Shown here in pieces: positions 1 to 7,944 of a stretch of DNA of 16,400 nt (positions are counted from its first letter, which is position 1; each line of letters starts with the position of its first letter). The stretch is from NCBI GenBank assembly GCA_023406915.1, contig JAEXTR010000111.1:1-16400 (forward strand), read 5' to 3'. The position numbers were made by a program, and so were the translations under genes. The notes under the pieces are model-generated. The model saw only the letters and a list, made by a program, of their open reading frames with translations, did not search any database and was not told where the DNA came from. Source of the stretch: Bacteroidota bacterium. GTDB lineage: Bacteria; Bacteroidota; Ignavibacteria; Ignavibacteriales; Ignavibacteriaceae.

Positions 1-1932
1 GCCGTCCAGTGTGCAATCTGGTACTTCACTGACACGGTCGATATCTCTGCCATGACCACTACCGATATCCGTACCCGTGCCCTTGCGATTATTGATGCTT
101 CTCTGCTCAATAATAATCTCGTTATGCCGATCAGAACCTTGATTCTGGAAGCTCCAGATCAAAGTTTCCTCACAGGCACACCCATTGATTTTTATATTGA
201 AACCTATAATTCCATCAATTCTCCTGTTCCCGGGGTTGAAATAACCCTTGAAGCTACTGGAGGTACTCTCAGCAGCACCACAATCGTCACCAATTCATCG
301 GGTGTTGCAGGTCCCGTAAAGATTACTCCTAATCCCGGGTCCTATACTGCAACCGTAAAGGCAACAGGTGTGGTTACTATCCCACAGGGTACCAAGTATT
401 ATCATGTAGCCAGTCCGAATAGCAAGCAGAAACTCGTACTTGCAACACCGGCTATCGATACTAAAACCGTGTACACTACCCTCAAATGGTGGGATGCTAT
501 CGATCTGAGCGTGGCAAAAACTTCTTCGGCAACTTTTGCAAACCATGGTGACCGCCTGACCTACAATATTACGGTGACCAACAACGGCACCAGCACAGCA
601 ACAGGTGTCATTGTGAGTGATGTGCTTACGTCGGTACTAACTTTTGTATCAGCAACATTCAGCACTGGCGGACCTGCTGACTATGATCCAGTCACTGGTC
701 TATGGCAGATAGGCAGCCTCAACGGTGGTGAGTCCCGTACCATGACCATTGTTGCTGATGTGGACTATTACAAAGTCAATGCAGCGATCTATGATTTTGG
801 TCCCGCAAAGGATTTCAATCTCTTCGTATTAAATGATATTAATCAGCCCTCCTCTGATACCGAGGGTAAACTGTATGTTGGTAACAATGCCACTCTTGCG
901 AATTACAGTGTTGGTGACAAACTCCCTGAAAATTCTGGTGATGTACTTATTGTCGGCAGGAAGCTAACTTTCCTGAGTGGCAGAGTCTATCATGGTACTG
1001 CAGTTTATGGTCAATTTGTTGATACTACACACTTCAACCTTGCAGATGGTGGCATCAGACAAGATACCGTGGTCGATCTTCTTGCAGCAACCCAGTATCT
1101 GCAGGATCTTTCAGAGCATTTGGCTACGCTCAGGCAGACAGGTGAGGATTCCGTACAATATACCGCACTCCATCTCGTTGGCAATAATCCTCATCAGAAT
1201 GTGTTTTATGTTGATGGTCAGGATATGTGGAACACCACTGATTTCTTTATTTCTATTCCTGATAGTGCAATCGCCATAGTGAATATCCTCGGTGACAGTT
1301 GTACGGTGACCGGTGGATACTACGTCAATGGTGCATCGAGTGATAGAATATTGCTCAACTTCCCTGAGGCTGAGTATTTGTATATTCATCATATTGATCT
1401 GCAAAGTTCAATCCTTGCACCAAAGGCAACGCTTGATTTCCCGTGGGGCGTTATCAATGGTCAGGTTGTTGTAAAGAACATGTATGGTCAGGGACAGTTT
1501 AATCACAAGCCTTTTACTGGAAAGATCACCTATGACACCGTGCTGACTAATATAGCTACGCTGGCGCAGGCACTTCAGGAGGATATAACTCCATCCAACA
1601 ACTTTTCAATGTATCAGATGGGAACATCAAATCCGCTGGTTGGGGTGAAGGAAAGCCAGAACGTACCAGGATCATTTGATTTGTTACAGAACTATCCGAA
1701 CCCATTTAATCCTTCAACAACTATCAGCTACGCTCTGCCCATAGCCGGGTTTGTTAGCCTGAAAGTCTTCGATATCCTCGGTAATGAGGTTGCAGTACTG
1801 GTACATGAGGTTCAAAACGCTGGTATGTATCAGATAAACTATCAACCACAGGGATTGTCATCAGGTGTCTACCTGTACAGAATTCAGACCGGACAGTTTA
1901 CGGCAACCCGCAAATTCATGCTCATGAAATAA
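1..1932 (+). CDS. Thioester/choice-of-anchor A surface protein with T9SS sorting domain, 5' partial
   Basis: The frame is open from base 1, so the ATG at 52 is internal and the gene starts upstream; 643 residues are visible. The first visible residues, AVQCAIWYF, match the Gln motif (hydrophobic-Q-x-x-hydrophobic-W) that closes bacterial surface thioester domains; the partner Cys motif would lie outside the window. Next come an Ig-like stretch (about residues 50-145), a DUF11-type repeat (about 168-256, with YNITVTNNGT), and a choice-of-anchor A-like domain (about 260-510, with NLFVLNDINQPSSDTEG). The last 85 or so residues are a type A T9SS sorting domain (QNYPNPFNP, ending KFMLMK). The protein is therefore probably exported through the outer membrane by T9SS and attached to or released from the surface. 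Adhesion is inferred from what thioester domains do in Gram-positive bacteria. A strong terminator follows directly. The sorting domain is the surest call; the thioester call rests on half a domain. Confidence 0.88.
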   Translation, partial: AVQCAIWYFTDTVDISAMTTTDIRTRALAIIDASLLNNNLVMPIRTLILEAPDQSFLTGTPIDFYIETYNSINSPVPGVEITLEATGGTLSSTTIVTNSSGVAGPVKITPNPGSYTATVKATGVVTIPQGTKYYHVASPNSKQKLVLATPAIDTKTVYTTLKWWDAIDLSVAKTSSATFANHGDRLTYNITVTNNGTSTATGVIVSDVLTSVLTFVSATFSTGGPADYDPVTGLWQIGSLNGGESRTMTIVADVDYYKVNAAIYDFGPAKDFNLFVLNDINQPSSDTEGKLYVGNNATLANYSVGDKLPENSGDVLIVGRKLTFLSGRVYHGTAVYGQFVDTTHFNLADGGIRQDTVVDLLAATQYLQDLSEHLATLRQTGEDSVQYTALHLVGNNPHQNVFYVDGQDMWNTTDFFISIPDSAIAIVNILGDSCTVTGGYYVNGASSDRILLNFPEAEYLYIHHIDLQSSILAPKATLDFPWGVINGQVVVKNMYGQGQFNHKPFTGKITYDTVLTNIATLAQALQEDITPSNNFSMYQMGTSNPLVGVKESQNVPGSFDLLQNYPNPFNPSTTISYALPIAGFVSLKVFDILGNEVAVLVHEVQNAGMYQINYQPQGLSSGVYLYRIQTGQFTATRKFMLMK

Positions 1933-1954
1933 GCCAATTATATCGCTTTTTTAC

Positions 1955-1987
1955 GAGGTCATCCCCAAAGGGTGACCTCTTTTTTTT
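1955..1987 (+). terminator. Rho-independent terminator after the T9SS surface protein
   Basis: A 10-bp stem (GAGGTCATCC paired with GGGTGACCTC, one G-T pair) with a 5-nt loop is followed at once by eight T residues (1980-1987). It begins 23 bases after the stop codon at 1930-1932 and separates this gene from the downstream phosphoesterase, which must then have its own promoter. Confidence 0.93.
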
Positions 1988-2021
1988 ACCATTCCTTAAC
2001 TCCCGGATAACCAAATTTCCT

Positions 2022-2029
2022 TATTTTTG
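2022..2029 (+). promoter_or_regulatory. Candidate Bacteroidota-type -7 box for the phosphoesterase
   Basis: TATTTTTG fits the TAnnTTTG -7 consensus of Bacteroidota housekeeping promoters and lies 32 bases before the ATG at 2062, in the only gap between the upstream terminator and the gene. I see no good TTG-type -33 element at 17-23 bases upstream, so the call is weak. Confidence 0.3.
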
Positions 2030-2061
2030 CTTGCAGATATTCACTATTCATTGAGTTTGCA

Positions 2062-3519
2062 ATGTCCACAAGAAGAGAATTCATTAAGCAGTCCTTGTTT
2101 CTGTCTGCATCGTTGCCATTTGTCTCACTCTCCACCTTTTTTGGTGGTCGTACTGAAGCAGTCACAGTTTTGGTAACTGAAGGGGGGAAGGGGATACAGG
2201 GAGTTGTTGTATCAGACGGTTTTATCTCTGTTGTTACAGATATTGCCGGAAAGTGTACACTTACTCCCCACCGTTCTTCAGAATTTATTCAGGTATCAGT
2301 TCCATCCGGTTATGTTATTCCCGTTACCGAACATGGAACTGCGGAATACGCAACTGAAATCAGAAGAGGTGTGGACGGGAAGGCAGAAGTTGTCTTTCAG
2401 CTGACACCTTCTGGAGATGATACACGTCACCAGTTCCTCGTACTGGCAGATCCTCAGACTAAAGATGATTATGATATGGGCAGGTTCCATAATGAGACAG
2501 TGCCGGATATACAGCAGACTATCGCAAGGTATGGTGGAAATACTTTTGGGATATCATGCGGTGATATCCTGTATGATGACCTGACCTACTTCCCTCAGTA
2601 TGAGGCAGCTGTGAAAAAACTGGGCGTCCCATTCTTTCAGGTATTGGGTAACCATGATTGTGACGTCAAGGCACTCTCTGATAAACCTTCCTCCGCAACA
2701 TTTAAAAAGCATTTCGGACCTTCGTACTATTCATTTAACAGAGGAATGGTTCATTATATTGTTATTGATAATGTGCTGTGGATTAACAAGGGATATATCG
2801 GTTCTGTTACTGACGAACAACTTGATTGGATCAAAGGTGACATGGAGTATGTAAGCAAGGATAAGCGTATCGTTGTTTTTATGCATATACCTGCCTTCAG
2901 TTTTATGTATCAGCGGCTTGGAAAGTCAAAACCGGAAAACAGTCTTGTACAGACTAATCGTGAGGCAATGTATCAGCTTTTTGCTGGTTATAAAACAACC
3001 TTTATCTGCGGGCATATCCATGAATGCGAGTTTCTTGAAGAATCGGGTATCGATATTCATTGCCAGGGAGCCGTATGTGGTGCATGGTGGGAAGGTCCGA
3101 TCTGCTATGATGGAACACCAAATGGCTATGCTGTCTATGAGGTGAATGGTACTGAATTACAGTGGCGCTACAAAGGCACCGGTCTTAGCGAAGATGAAGT
3201 CTTCAGAGTGTACCTACCCGGTGAAAGCTCTGAACATCCCGAATCGGTAGTTGTTAACTGCTGGCAGGCTGATCAGGAGTGGAAAGTGACCATGATTGAG
3301 GGGGCGAAGAGAACCCAGATGCAACAGTTCACCGGGATTGATCCACTTTCAATACAGCACTATGGCGGTCCTGAAGTACCTAAGAGGCATAAATGGATTG
3401 ATCCTTTGCCGACGAACCATCTTTTTCACGCGACCCCGTTAGCAGATAGCACATCAGTAATCATTGAAGTGCATGACCGCTGGGGGAAAACCTACCAGAA
3501 ATCAGTTTCACTGAAATAA
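2062..3519 (+). CDS. Secreted calcineurin-like metallophosphoesterase (MetallophosN type)
   Basis: This 485-residue protein begins with a twin-arginine-like leader (STRREFIKQ then a hydrophobic run to about residue 27), suggesting export to the periplasm by Tat, perhaps already carrying its metals. Residues about 33-115 form a small beta-rich N-terminal domain of the kind found before the catalytic domain in MetallophosN proteins. The catalytic domain shows the metallophosphoesterase motifs in order: D130-P-Q132, G167-D168, G196-N-H-D199, H275 in VFMHIP, and G317-H-I-H320. A D-x-Q first motif instead of D-x-H is, as I recall, also found in CPPED1-like members, so it need not mean loss of activity. 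About 130 C-terminal residues form a further beta-rich domain. The substrate cannot be told from sequence. There is no clear Shine-Dalgarno sequence before the ATG. The gene stands alone, bounded by terminators on both sides. Confidence 0.9.
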   Translation: MSTRREFIKQSLFLSASLPFVSLSTFFGGRTEAVTVLVTEGGKGIQGVVVSDGFISVVTDIAGKCTLTPHRSSEFIQVSVPSGYVIPVTEHGTAEYATEIRRGVDGKAEVVFQLTPSGDDTRHQFLVLADPQTKDDYDMGRFHNETVPDIQQTIARYGGNTFGISCGDILYDDLTYFPQYEAAVKKLGVPFFQVLGNHDCDVKALSDKPSSATFKKHFGPSYYSFNRGMVHYIVIDNVLWINKGYIGSVTDEQLDWIKGDMEYVSKDKRIVVFMHIPAFSFMYQRLGKSKPENSLVQTNREAMYQLFAGYKTTFICGHIHECEFLEESGIDIHCQGAVCGAWWEGPICYDGTPNGYAVYEVNGTELQWRYKGTGLSEDEVFRVYLPGESSEHPESVVVNCWQADQEWKVTMIEGAKRTQMQQFTGIDPLSIQHYGGPEVPKRHKWIDPLPTNHLFHATPLADSTSVIIEVHDRWGKTYQKSVSLK

Positions 3520-3521
3520 TT

Positions 3522-3571
3522 AAAAAAAATGCCGGTCCGGAACGTACCTCCCGGACCGGTATTCATCTTTT
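3522..3571. terminator. Bidirectional terminator between convergent genes
   Basis: A perfect 9-bp GC-rich stem (CCGGTCCGG at 3532-3540 with CCGGACCGG at 3551-3559) and a 10-nt loop extend by a G-T pair and three A-T pairs. For the minus-strand lipoprotein gene, the A-run at 3522-3529 supplies a U-tract in the transcript. For the plus-strand phosphoesterase gene there is a weaker T-rich tail (3562-3572). It sits exactly between the two stop codons (3519 and 3581). Confidence 0.88.
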
Positions 3572-3580
3572 TGCGATATT

Positions 3581-5080
3581 TTATTTCTCGCGATAAATCT
3601 GCTGAATCTCACCAACAGTGAGGGCACGGTTATAAATTCTGATATCGTCAAGAATACCGTCAAAAAACTGTTCGGTAGGATTCAGGATCACTCCAAATGT
3701 AGTGGGGTTACCAGCAGCAGACCAGAAGGTGTTATTATTATTGGCTTCCAGTGTTTCGTTTATGTACACAGACATTTCAGATTTAGCAGCGTCAAACACA
3801 ATTGTAACAAAGTACCAGGTATTGGCACTGAGTGTGGTAAGTGTTTTAAGTTGAGTAAAGGATGTGCCATTGAACATCTGGAATCCAATTTTATCATCCT
3901 CAAGCCAGCGGACGCGGTATTTGTAAGAACCGGATGTTGATGCTGCGCCTCTGTCAGAAAACAGAGTTCCCGCCTTACCCGTTGAATTCTTTCTGATCCA
4001 GAGCGAGAACGTATATGAAGATGGAGCCGACTGCGGTATCAGTACTTTTGAAACAGAGATGTAGCTATTAGTACCATTTAAAGCGTATGAATTTTCATTC
4101 GTGTTGAAACGGTCGCGGTCAAGTACTGCACCGTTCACTGTAGCGTGATTACCATTCCCACTCTGGTCAAGAGAGTTTTTGGCGAAGGGGTAATATGCTA
4201 CCAGGCCGGTTTTTGGAGTCTGGTATGTTAAAGACATATCCAATGTGAGTGGTTTTGTCAGATCAATCATCAGTAAGTCTGAAGAGTCCTGATCATATCC
4301 TGGTAGAGTTGCATACAACTTGTACTGCCCGATAGGAACACTGTTCAGTGTATACTCACCAGCCAAATTTGTAGTAATTGTCTGTGTTGCAGGCACAGTA
4401 AAAACTGTAACGCCCGAAAGTGGAGTCCCGGAAAGTTTACTTGTAATAATTCCAGTTACGATACCCGTATTGCCCGTAGGAGGCACAGAAATGCTTACAG
4501 GAGTGATATTCCCATCAGTCACTGTGACCTGCACGCTCGTGTTTTTATACCCGGTTTTCTGCACATTGACGCTAAATACTCCAGCGACAAGATTCATAAT
4601 CGAAAAGTCACCCTGTGCGTTTGATAAAACAGCCACGGTGGGAGGAGAAGTAGTAATTGTTGCATTCGCCAACGGAGCGCCCGAAATATCATCAACCACT
4701 TTACCTGAGATACCTCCGGCTGTCGGACTGAATGTGCGTTTCATAAACACATTAACAAGCGTTGTTTTATTCTGCCGGACCTCAGCGGAAGTTGTCCCCT
4801 TATTGTAACCAGTCTTCTCAGCGGTGATTGAAAAGGTGCCAGAGATAAGGTTTGAGATAGTTACCAGTCCTTGTGCGTCTGATACATACGTCTCTGTTTT
4901 AGGATTTGTAGTAACAGATGCGCCAGCTATAGGGGTTTTAAGTGAGTCATCCAGTACTGTTATTCTCAGAACTCCTGAACCAGAATTGACAGGAATTTCA
5001 CCATCACCACCACCGCAACCGGCGATGAAGAGGGGAATGAAGAACAATAAAATGATGAAATAATAAGTTCGTACTGCCAT
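3581..5080 (-). CDS. Lipoprotein with three carboxypeptidase-regulatory-like repeats and a LamG domain
   Basis: The 499-residue product starts with a hydrophobic signal peptide ending in the lipobox I-A-G-C22, followed by a flexible Gly/Asp-rich stretch, so it should be a lipidated envelope protein. Three similar beta-sandwich modules follow at about residues 36-112, 122-198 and 206-284. Each has the pattern PL/IxGAxV ... G ... TGY (EKTGYN, QKTGYK, TLPGYD), typical of the carboxypeptidase regulatory-like/peptidase-associated fold. Residues about 292-499 match a concanavalin-like LamG (Laminin_G_3) domain: GLVAYYPFAKNSLDQSGNGN at its start and DDIRIYNRAL near its end. This architecture suggests binding to carbohydrate or another surface ligand, with no enzyme domain visible. 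Unlike its neighbours it has no T9SS sorting domain, which fits lipoprotein anchoring instead. It is divergent from the membrane protein gene at 5144. No Shine-Dalgarno sequence is visible, only an A-run before ATG. Confidence 0.88.
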   Translation of the reverse strand: MAVRTYYFIILLFFIPLFIAGCGGGDGEIPVNSGSGVLRITVLDDSLKTPIAGASVTTNPKTETYVSDAQGLVTISNLISGTFSITAEKTGYNKGTTSAEVRQNKTTLVNVFMKRTFSPTAGGISGKVVDDISGAPLANATITTSPPTVAVLSNAQGDFSIMNLVAGVFSVNVQKTGYKNTSVQVTVTDGNITPVSISVPPTGNTGIVTGIITSKLSGTPLSGVTVFTVPATQTITTNLAGEYTLNSVPIGQYKLYATLPGYDQDSSDLLMIDLTKPLTLDMSLTYQTPKTGLVAYYPFAKNSLDQSGNGNHATVNGAVLDRDRFNTNENSYALNGTNSYISVSKVLIPQSAPSSYTFSLWIRKNSTGKAGTLFSDRGAASTSGSYKYRVRWLEDDKIGFQMFNGTSFTQLKTLTTLSANTWYFVTIVFDAAKSEMSVYINETLEANNNNTFWSAAGNPTTFGVILNPTEQFFDGILDDIRIYNRALTVGEIQQIYREK

Positions 5081-5092
5081 TTTTTTACCGCT

Positions 5093-5116
5093 TGTTGTTA
5101 AATTTGTGGAACAACA
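5093..5116. repeat. Inverted repeat in the divergent intergenic region
   Basis: TGTTGTT (5093-5099) and AACAACA (5110-5116) form a perfect 7-bp inverted repeat with a 10-base centre between two divergent start codons (5080 minus, 5144 plus). The repeat straddles the TAAATTTG box at 5099-5106, so it could be an operator. It could also be chance in an AT-rich spacer. Confidence 0.35.
5099..5106 (+). promoter_or_regulatory. Candidate -7 box for the GT-C-like membrane protein gene
   Basis: TAAATTTG is an exact match to the Bacteroidota TAnnTTTG -7 consensus and ends 37 bases before the ATG at 5144. No convincing TTG appears at the expected -33 distance. Support is the motif and the position only. 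Confidence 0.35.
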
Positions 5117-5143
5117 TTGTAATATATAACATTTTACGCATTT

Positions 5144-6292
5144 ATGGTAAGACCGTTTTTTTCGCTTTCAGGCGGAATTAAATATCAGTATTTCTTTTTG
5201 TTCCTGCTCTGTGCATTAGCCATTCTGCAGGCTGGGACGATAGACCTTCATACTGATAAGACGATTGCTGCTGATCAGCAATACTATCGTGCAATTGCCG
5301 ATGCTGCACCTGACATCAATAAGACGGTTTTAACACCATTTGGTTACAGACTCCTCGGACCTTATCTGGCTGGGGTTTTGCCGCTTGATCAGCATACTGC
5401 TTTTTTTCTGCTAAATTCAGCTGCGCTATTTCTGCTTACCGTTCTTCTCTTTCGGTTTATCAAAAGCATTACCCACCATGATGGTGTGTCATTCATCATG
5501 ACTGCCGGATTCCTCTTCAACCGCTACTTTTTTCAGTTTCTGGCTTTTAATCCTTATCAGATCAATGATACGATATCACTTGCACTTATGTTAGTATCAC
5601 TTGAGGCGGTTCAAAGGAAGCGATTCCTGCAGCTCTCGCTGCTGCTCGCACTTACTTCACTCTGCAGGGAGATATGGGTACTTGTTTTTCCTTTTAGCCT
5701 TGCTCTTGCTCTGAAAGAACGCTCTTCAACTCGGGAGTGGGTTGGCATGCTGGGAGCATTTGTTCCGGCGTTCCTTATTTTTCTCTTTTTGAGATGGTAT
5801 TTTGCCGTCGACTGGGCAGGACAATATCAGGAACAATTTGGCTCAGGGATAGAAAGGTTTTTTTCGCTTGAAGGGTTTATTAAGCGTTTCTATATGGCTT
5901 TTATTCCGGCAGTTTTTCTGCCTGTCTTGTTTTGGAAACGGACACTTCAGTTTTTCAGGAGGTATCCTGAATGGGGTGTTTTTTTACTCTTTGCAGTGCT
6001 CTCCGGCTTTTTCGGAAACGATCATGAACGGCTCATGTTACCTGTGGCACCTCTTTTCTTTGCAGTCTGCGCTTATGGAATATTACCGTTGCTGGCAGGA
6101 CAGAGTCTAAGGGTGAATATCGTCTTTGGGGTGATATTTTACCTGGGATCGTTTCATCATATATGGGGGATTCTCAGATTACCTTCGCGTGAAGTTACGT
6201 TAGGTATATCACTTCTACTCTCATTCCTTACTGTTCTGGCAGTGTACGTCATAAAAAAAGAGGCTGCCCGTTTGGGACAGCCTCTTGAATAA
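5144..6292 (+). CDS. Polytopic membrane protein resembling GT-C glycosyltransferases
   Basis: The 382-residue product has about nine to eleven hydrophobic segments (for example about 15-32, 86-106, 115-133, 142-155, 161-190, 200-218, 250-264, 277-290, 298-316, 323-345, 352-370) and no separate soluble domain. After the first membrane segment is an extracytoplasmic loop with D44-Q-Q-Y47-Y48-x-x-I51-A. This resembles the acidic D-x-x-Y-Y motif in the first loop of many GT-C enzymes that use polyprenyl-phosphate sugars. A conserved-looking polar patch GNDHERLMLP (291-300) precedes a late membrane helix. I do not recognise a named family, and the donor and acceptor are unknown. A polytopic protein of another kind remains possible. 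The gene is alone on its strand. Its last 12 codons overlap the terminator of the convergent gene. No Shine-Dalgarno sequence is seen. Confidence 0.72.
   Translation: MVRPFFSLSGGIKYQYFFLFLLCALAILQAGTIDLHTDKTIAADQQYYRAIADAAPDINKTVLTPFGYRLLGPYLAGVLPLDQHTAFFLLNSAALFLLTVLLFRFIKSITHHDGVSFIMTAGFLFNRYFFQFLAFNPYQINDTISLALMLVSLEAVQRKRFLQLSLLLALTSLCREIWVLVFPFSLALALKERSSTREWVGMLGAFVPAFLIFLFLRWYFAVDWAGQYQEQFGSGIERFFSLEGFIKRFYMAFIPAVFLPVLFWKRTLQFFRRYPEWGVFLLFAVLSGFFGNDHERLMLPVAPLFFAVCAYGILPLLAGQSLRVNIVFGVIFYLGSFHHIWGILRLPSREVTLGISLLLSFLTVLAVYVIKKEAARLGQPLE
6253..6286 (-). terminator. Minus-strand terminator embedded in the end of the convergent gene
   Basis: Read on the minus strand, AAGAGGCTG pairs with CAGCCTCTT (9 bp). 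Three more CCC/GGG pairs follow across a single-base bulge, with a 4-nt loop, and the RNA ends in a U-tract (A-run 6253-6259 on the plus strand). This is a normal terminator for the T9SS cargo gene ending at 6318, but it lies wholly inside the last codons of the plus-strand membrane protein gene (stop 6290-6292). On the plus strand the hairpin has no T-tract. Confidence 0.85.
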
Positions 6293-6317
6293 TCTATTAC
6301 TAAGCTAAAGTGTCTGC

Positions 6318-7754
6318 TTATTTCAGCAGAGTCATTTTGCGGGTAATCTTTGTGTTATTTGCCTCCAGCGTATAGAAATAGAGGCCGCTGGTCAGGTTAG
6401 CTGCTGAGAAGGAGACTTCATGCAGACCTGCATCAATCGTTCCATTCACCAACTGTGCTACTGACTCACCGAGTGAATTGTAAACGGTAAGTTTTACATA
6501 GCCAGCTTCAGGAAGCGAGAAGCGGATCGATGTTGAGGGGTTAAATGGATTTGGGAAATTTTGATCAAGTGCAAACTCAAGTGGATTGGTAACATTTACC
6601 TGGATTGCTTTTGAGAATTCTGCGGTCCCGTCAAAGTCAACCTGCCGTAAACGGTAGGAGTAACTACCAGCCAGCAAACCTTTATCTGTATAGCTATAGG
6701 TTTGTTTTTCCATTGTGGTGCCAACACCTTTAACGAATCCAACGGTAGTGAATTCACCGGTTGCAGATTGTCTTTGAACTTCAAATCCACTGTTATTAAT
6801 TTCTGAAGCAGTTTCCCAGTTCAAAACGACATTGTTGCCGATTGTGGTTGCAGTAAAGCTGGTTAACTCAACAGGAAGGGTGGGCAGTTTTGCCTGTGCA
6901 GCTGTTGCATTAGCCTGCAGGTCAGCAAATGTTGAGCCTGCAACAAATGCGAAGTGGACTGCGATTGTCTGTCCTGCCTGGATGGAGTATGGACCCGATG
7001 AAATATAGCTGCGATAATCACCATTCACTGAGATTGGGGTATAGGCAGTGCTGGTGAACATAGCATGAAGCAGGGTGCGAAGATCAGTAGTGGTCCATGA
7101 AGCCGGTCCGGTATCAATCATGCCACCAGCCATGCCATTCATTGCGACGATACCATAGTAGTTCGGGTCGGCCGCGCCACCCTGTTCGAACTGATACACC
7201 ATGTGTCTGGTAGCATCATAACCACCACGGTTGAGTGTATAGTTATTCAATCCTACATCCCAGTCGGCAAAAATGCCAACATACAAGTCTGTTACGGCAG
7301 AGGCACCATTATTTTTCAGTTCATAACGGAAAAACACAAACTTATCATTTGTTTGTGACATAGTGCGCTGAGTGATGGCGACATTCGGGAACCCACCGTT
7401 TGACATACCAGCTACAGTGTTTTGATTAAAGAGTGGTGTTGAGGTGAATCCAACCAGTGGTGAAGTGTTGGTTAGATCGGTAATTACGGGCAGGTTGCCA
7501 GACGTAAAGCTTCCCACCTGACCGGTGACACCTGTTGCAGCAGATGTCATGACAAAACCAGCGGTAAACATCGCATTTGGTGAAGTTCCAAATACAACAC
7601 CTCCTCCGGCACCCGTATGATCTGCCCCGATCACGCCATTATTGCGAATTTCTACCTTCAGCAGTCCGGTATTATGCAGAAGTGAAGTTTGAGCGCTCAT
7701 CATTCCGGCAAAAATAAACATTGCCAGAAGGAAAGTTGCGTAACGAATTCTCAT
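6318..7754 (-). CDS. T9SS-exported protein with unrecognised central domain
   Basis: The frame could start at 7808, but the ATG at 7754 follows a GGAGG (complement of 7761-7765) at a 6-base spacing and gives a clean signal peptide (MRIRYATFLLAMFIFAGMMSAQ), so I chose it; the product is 478 residues. Residues about 25-290 are a beta-rich, Gly/Asn-rich region with KFVFFRYELKNNG and IFADWDVGLNNY, which I cannot assign to a family. Residues about 292-388 form a fibronectin III-like linker (LPVELTSFTA, WETASEINNSGFEVQR) that very often precedes the sorting domain in this bacterial group. The last 80 or so residues are a type A T9SS sorting domain (QNFPNPFNPS to RKMTLLK). It is probably a surface or secreted structural or binding protein; no catalytic motif is seen. 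It has its own terminator. Confidence 0.9.
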   Translation of the reverse strand: MRIRYATFLLAMFIFAGMMSAQTSLLHNTGLLKVEIRNNGVIGADHTGAGGGVVFGTSPNAMFTAGFVMTSAATGVTGQVGSFTSGNLPVITDLTNTSPLVGFTSTPLFNQNTVAGMSNGGFPNVAITQRTMSQTNDKFVFFRYELKNNGASAVTDLYVGIFADWDVGLNNYTLNRGGYDATRHMVYQFEQGGAADPNYYGIVAMNGMAGGMIDTGPASWTTTDLRTLLHAMFTSTAYTPISVNGDYRSYISSGPYSIQAGQTIAVHFAFVAGSTFADLQANATAAQAKLPTLPVELTSFTATTIGNNVVLNWETASEINNSGFEVQRQSATGEFTTVGFVKGVGTTMEKQTYSYTDKGLLAGSYSYRLRQVDFDGTAEFSKAIQVNVTNPLEFALDQNFPNPFNPSTSIRFSLPEAGYVKLTVYNSLGESVAQLVNGTIDAGLHEVSFSAANLTSGLYFYTLEANNTKITRKMTLLK

Positions 7755-7759
7755 GAGAG

Positions 7760-7765
7760 ACCTCC
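7760..7765 (-). promoter_or_regulatory. Ribosome binding site that sets the start at 7754
   Basis: On the minus strand GGAGGT lies just upstream of the ATG at 7754-7752. The core GGAGG is six bases from the start codon, the normal distance. The upstream in-frame ATG at 7808 has no comparable site and would put 18 polar residues before the signal peptide. Confidence 0.85.
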
Positions 7766-7944
7766 GATTAATATGTTGTAGAGATTGTTGGTTGTTTTCG
7801 TAACACAATTTGATGGGTAATTATTTTACACTTCATATTAACAAAAATTGAAACCGAAATCAAGTTTAAAACTGAATTAAAATTGTATGAAAATCAGATT
7901 GGGCAGAACACAACTTTCTTCTCAGAGCAGAATATTTCTTTCGG

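Noticed and set aside
4320..4808. A 162-codon open frame on the plus strand within the minus-strand LamG lipoprotein gene
   Set aside because: It is an antisense shadow of a repeat-rich Thr/Val/Ala coding region, with low-complexity hydrophobic translation, no ribosome binding site and no recognisable domain. The minus-strand gene has a lipobox and three clear domains.
7755..7808. Longer N-terminus for the T9SS cargo protein from the ATG at 7808
   Set aside because: It would add 18 polar residues before the signal peptide and place the GGAGG site inside the coding region.
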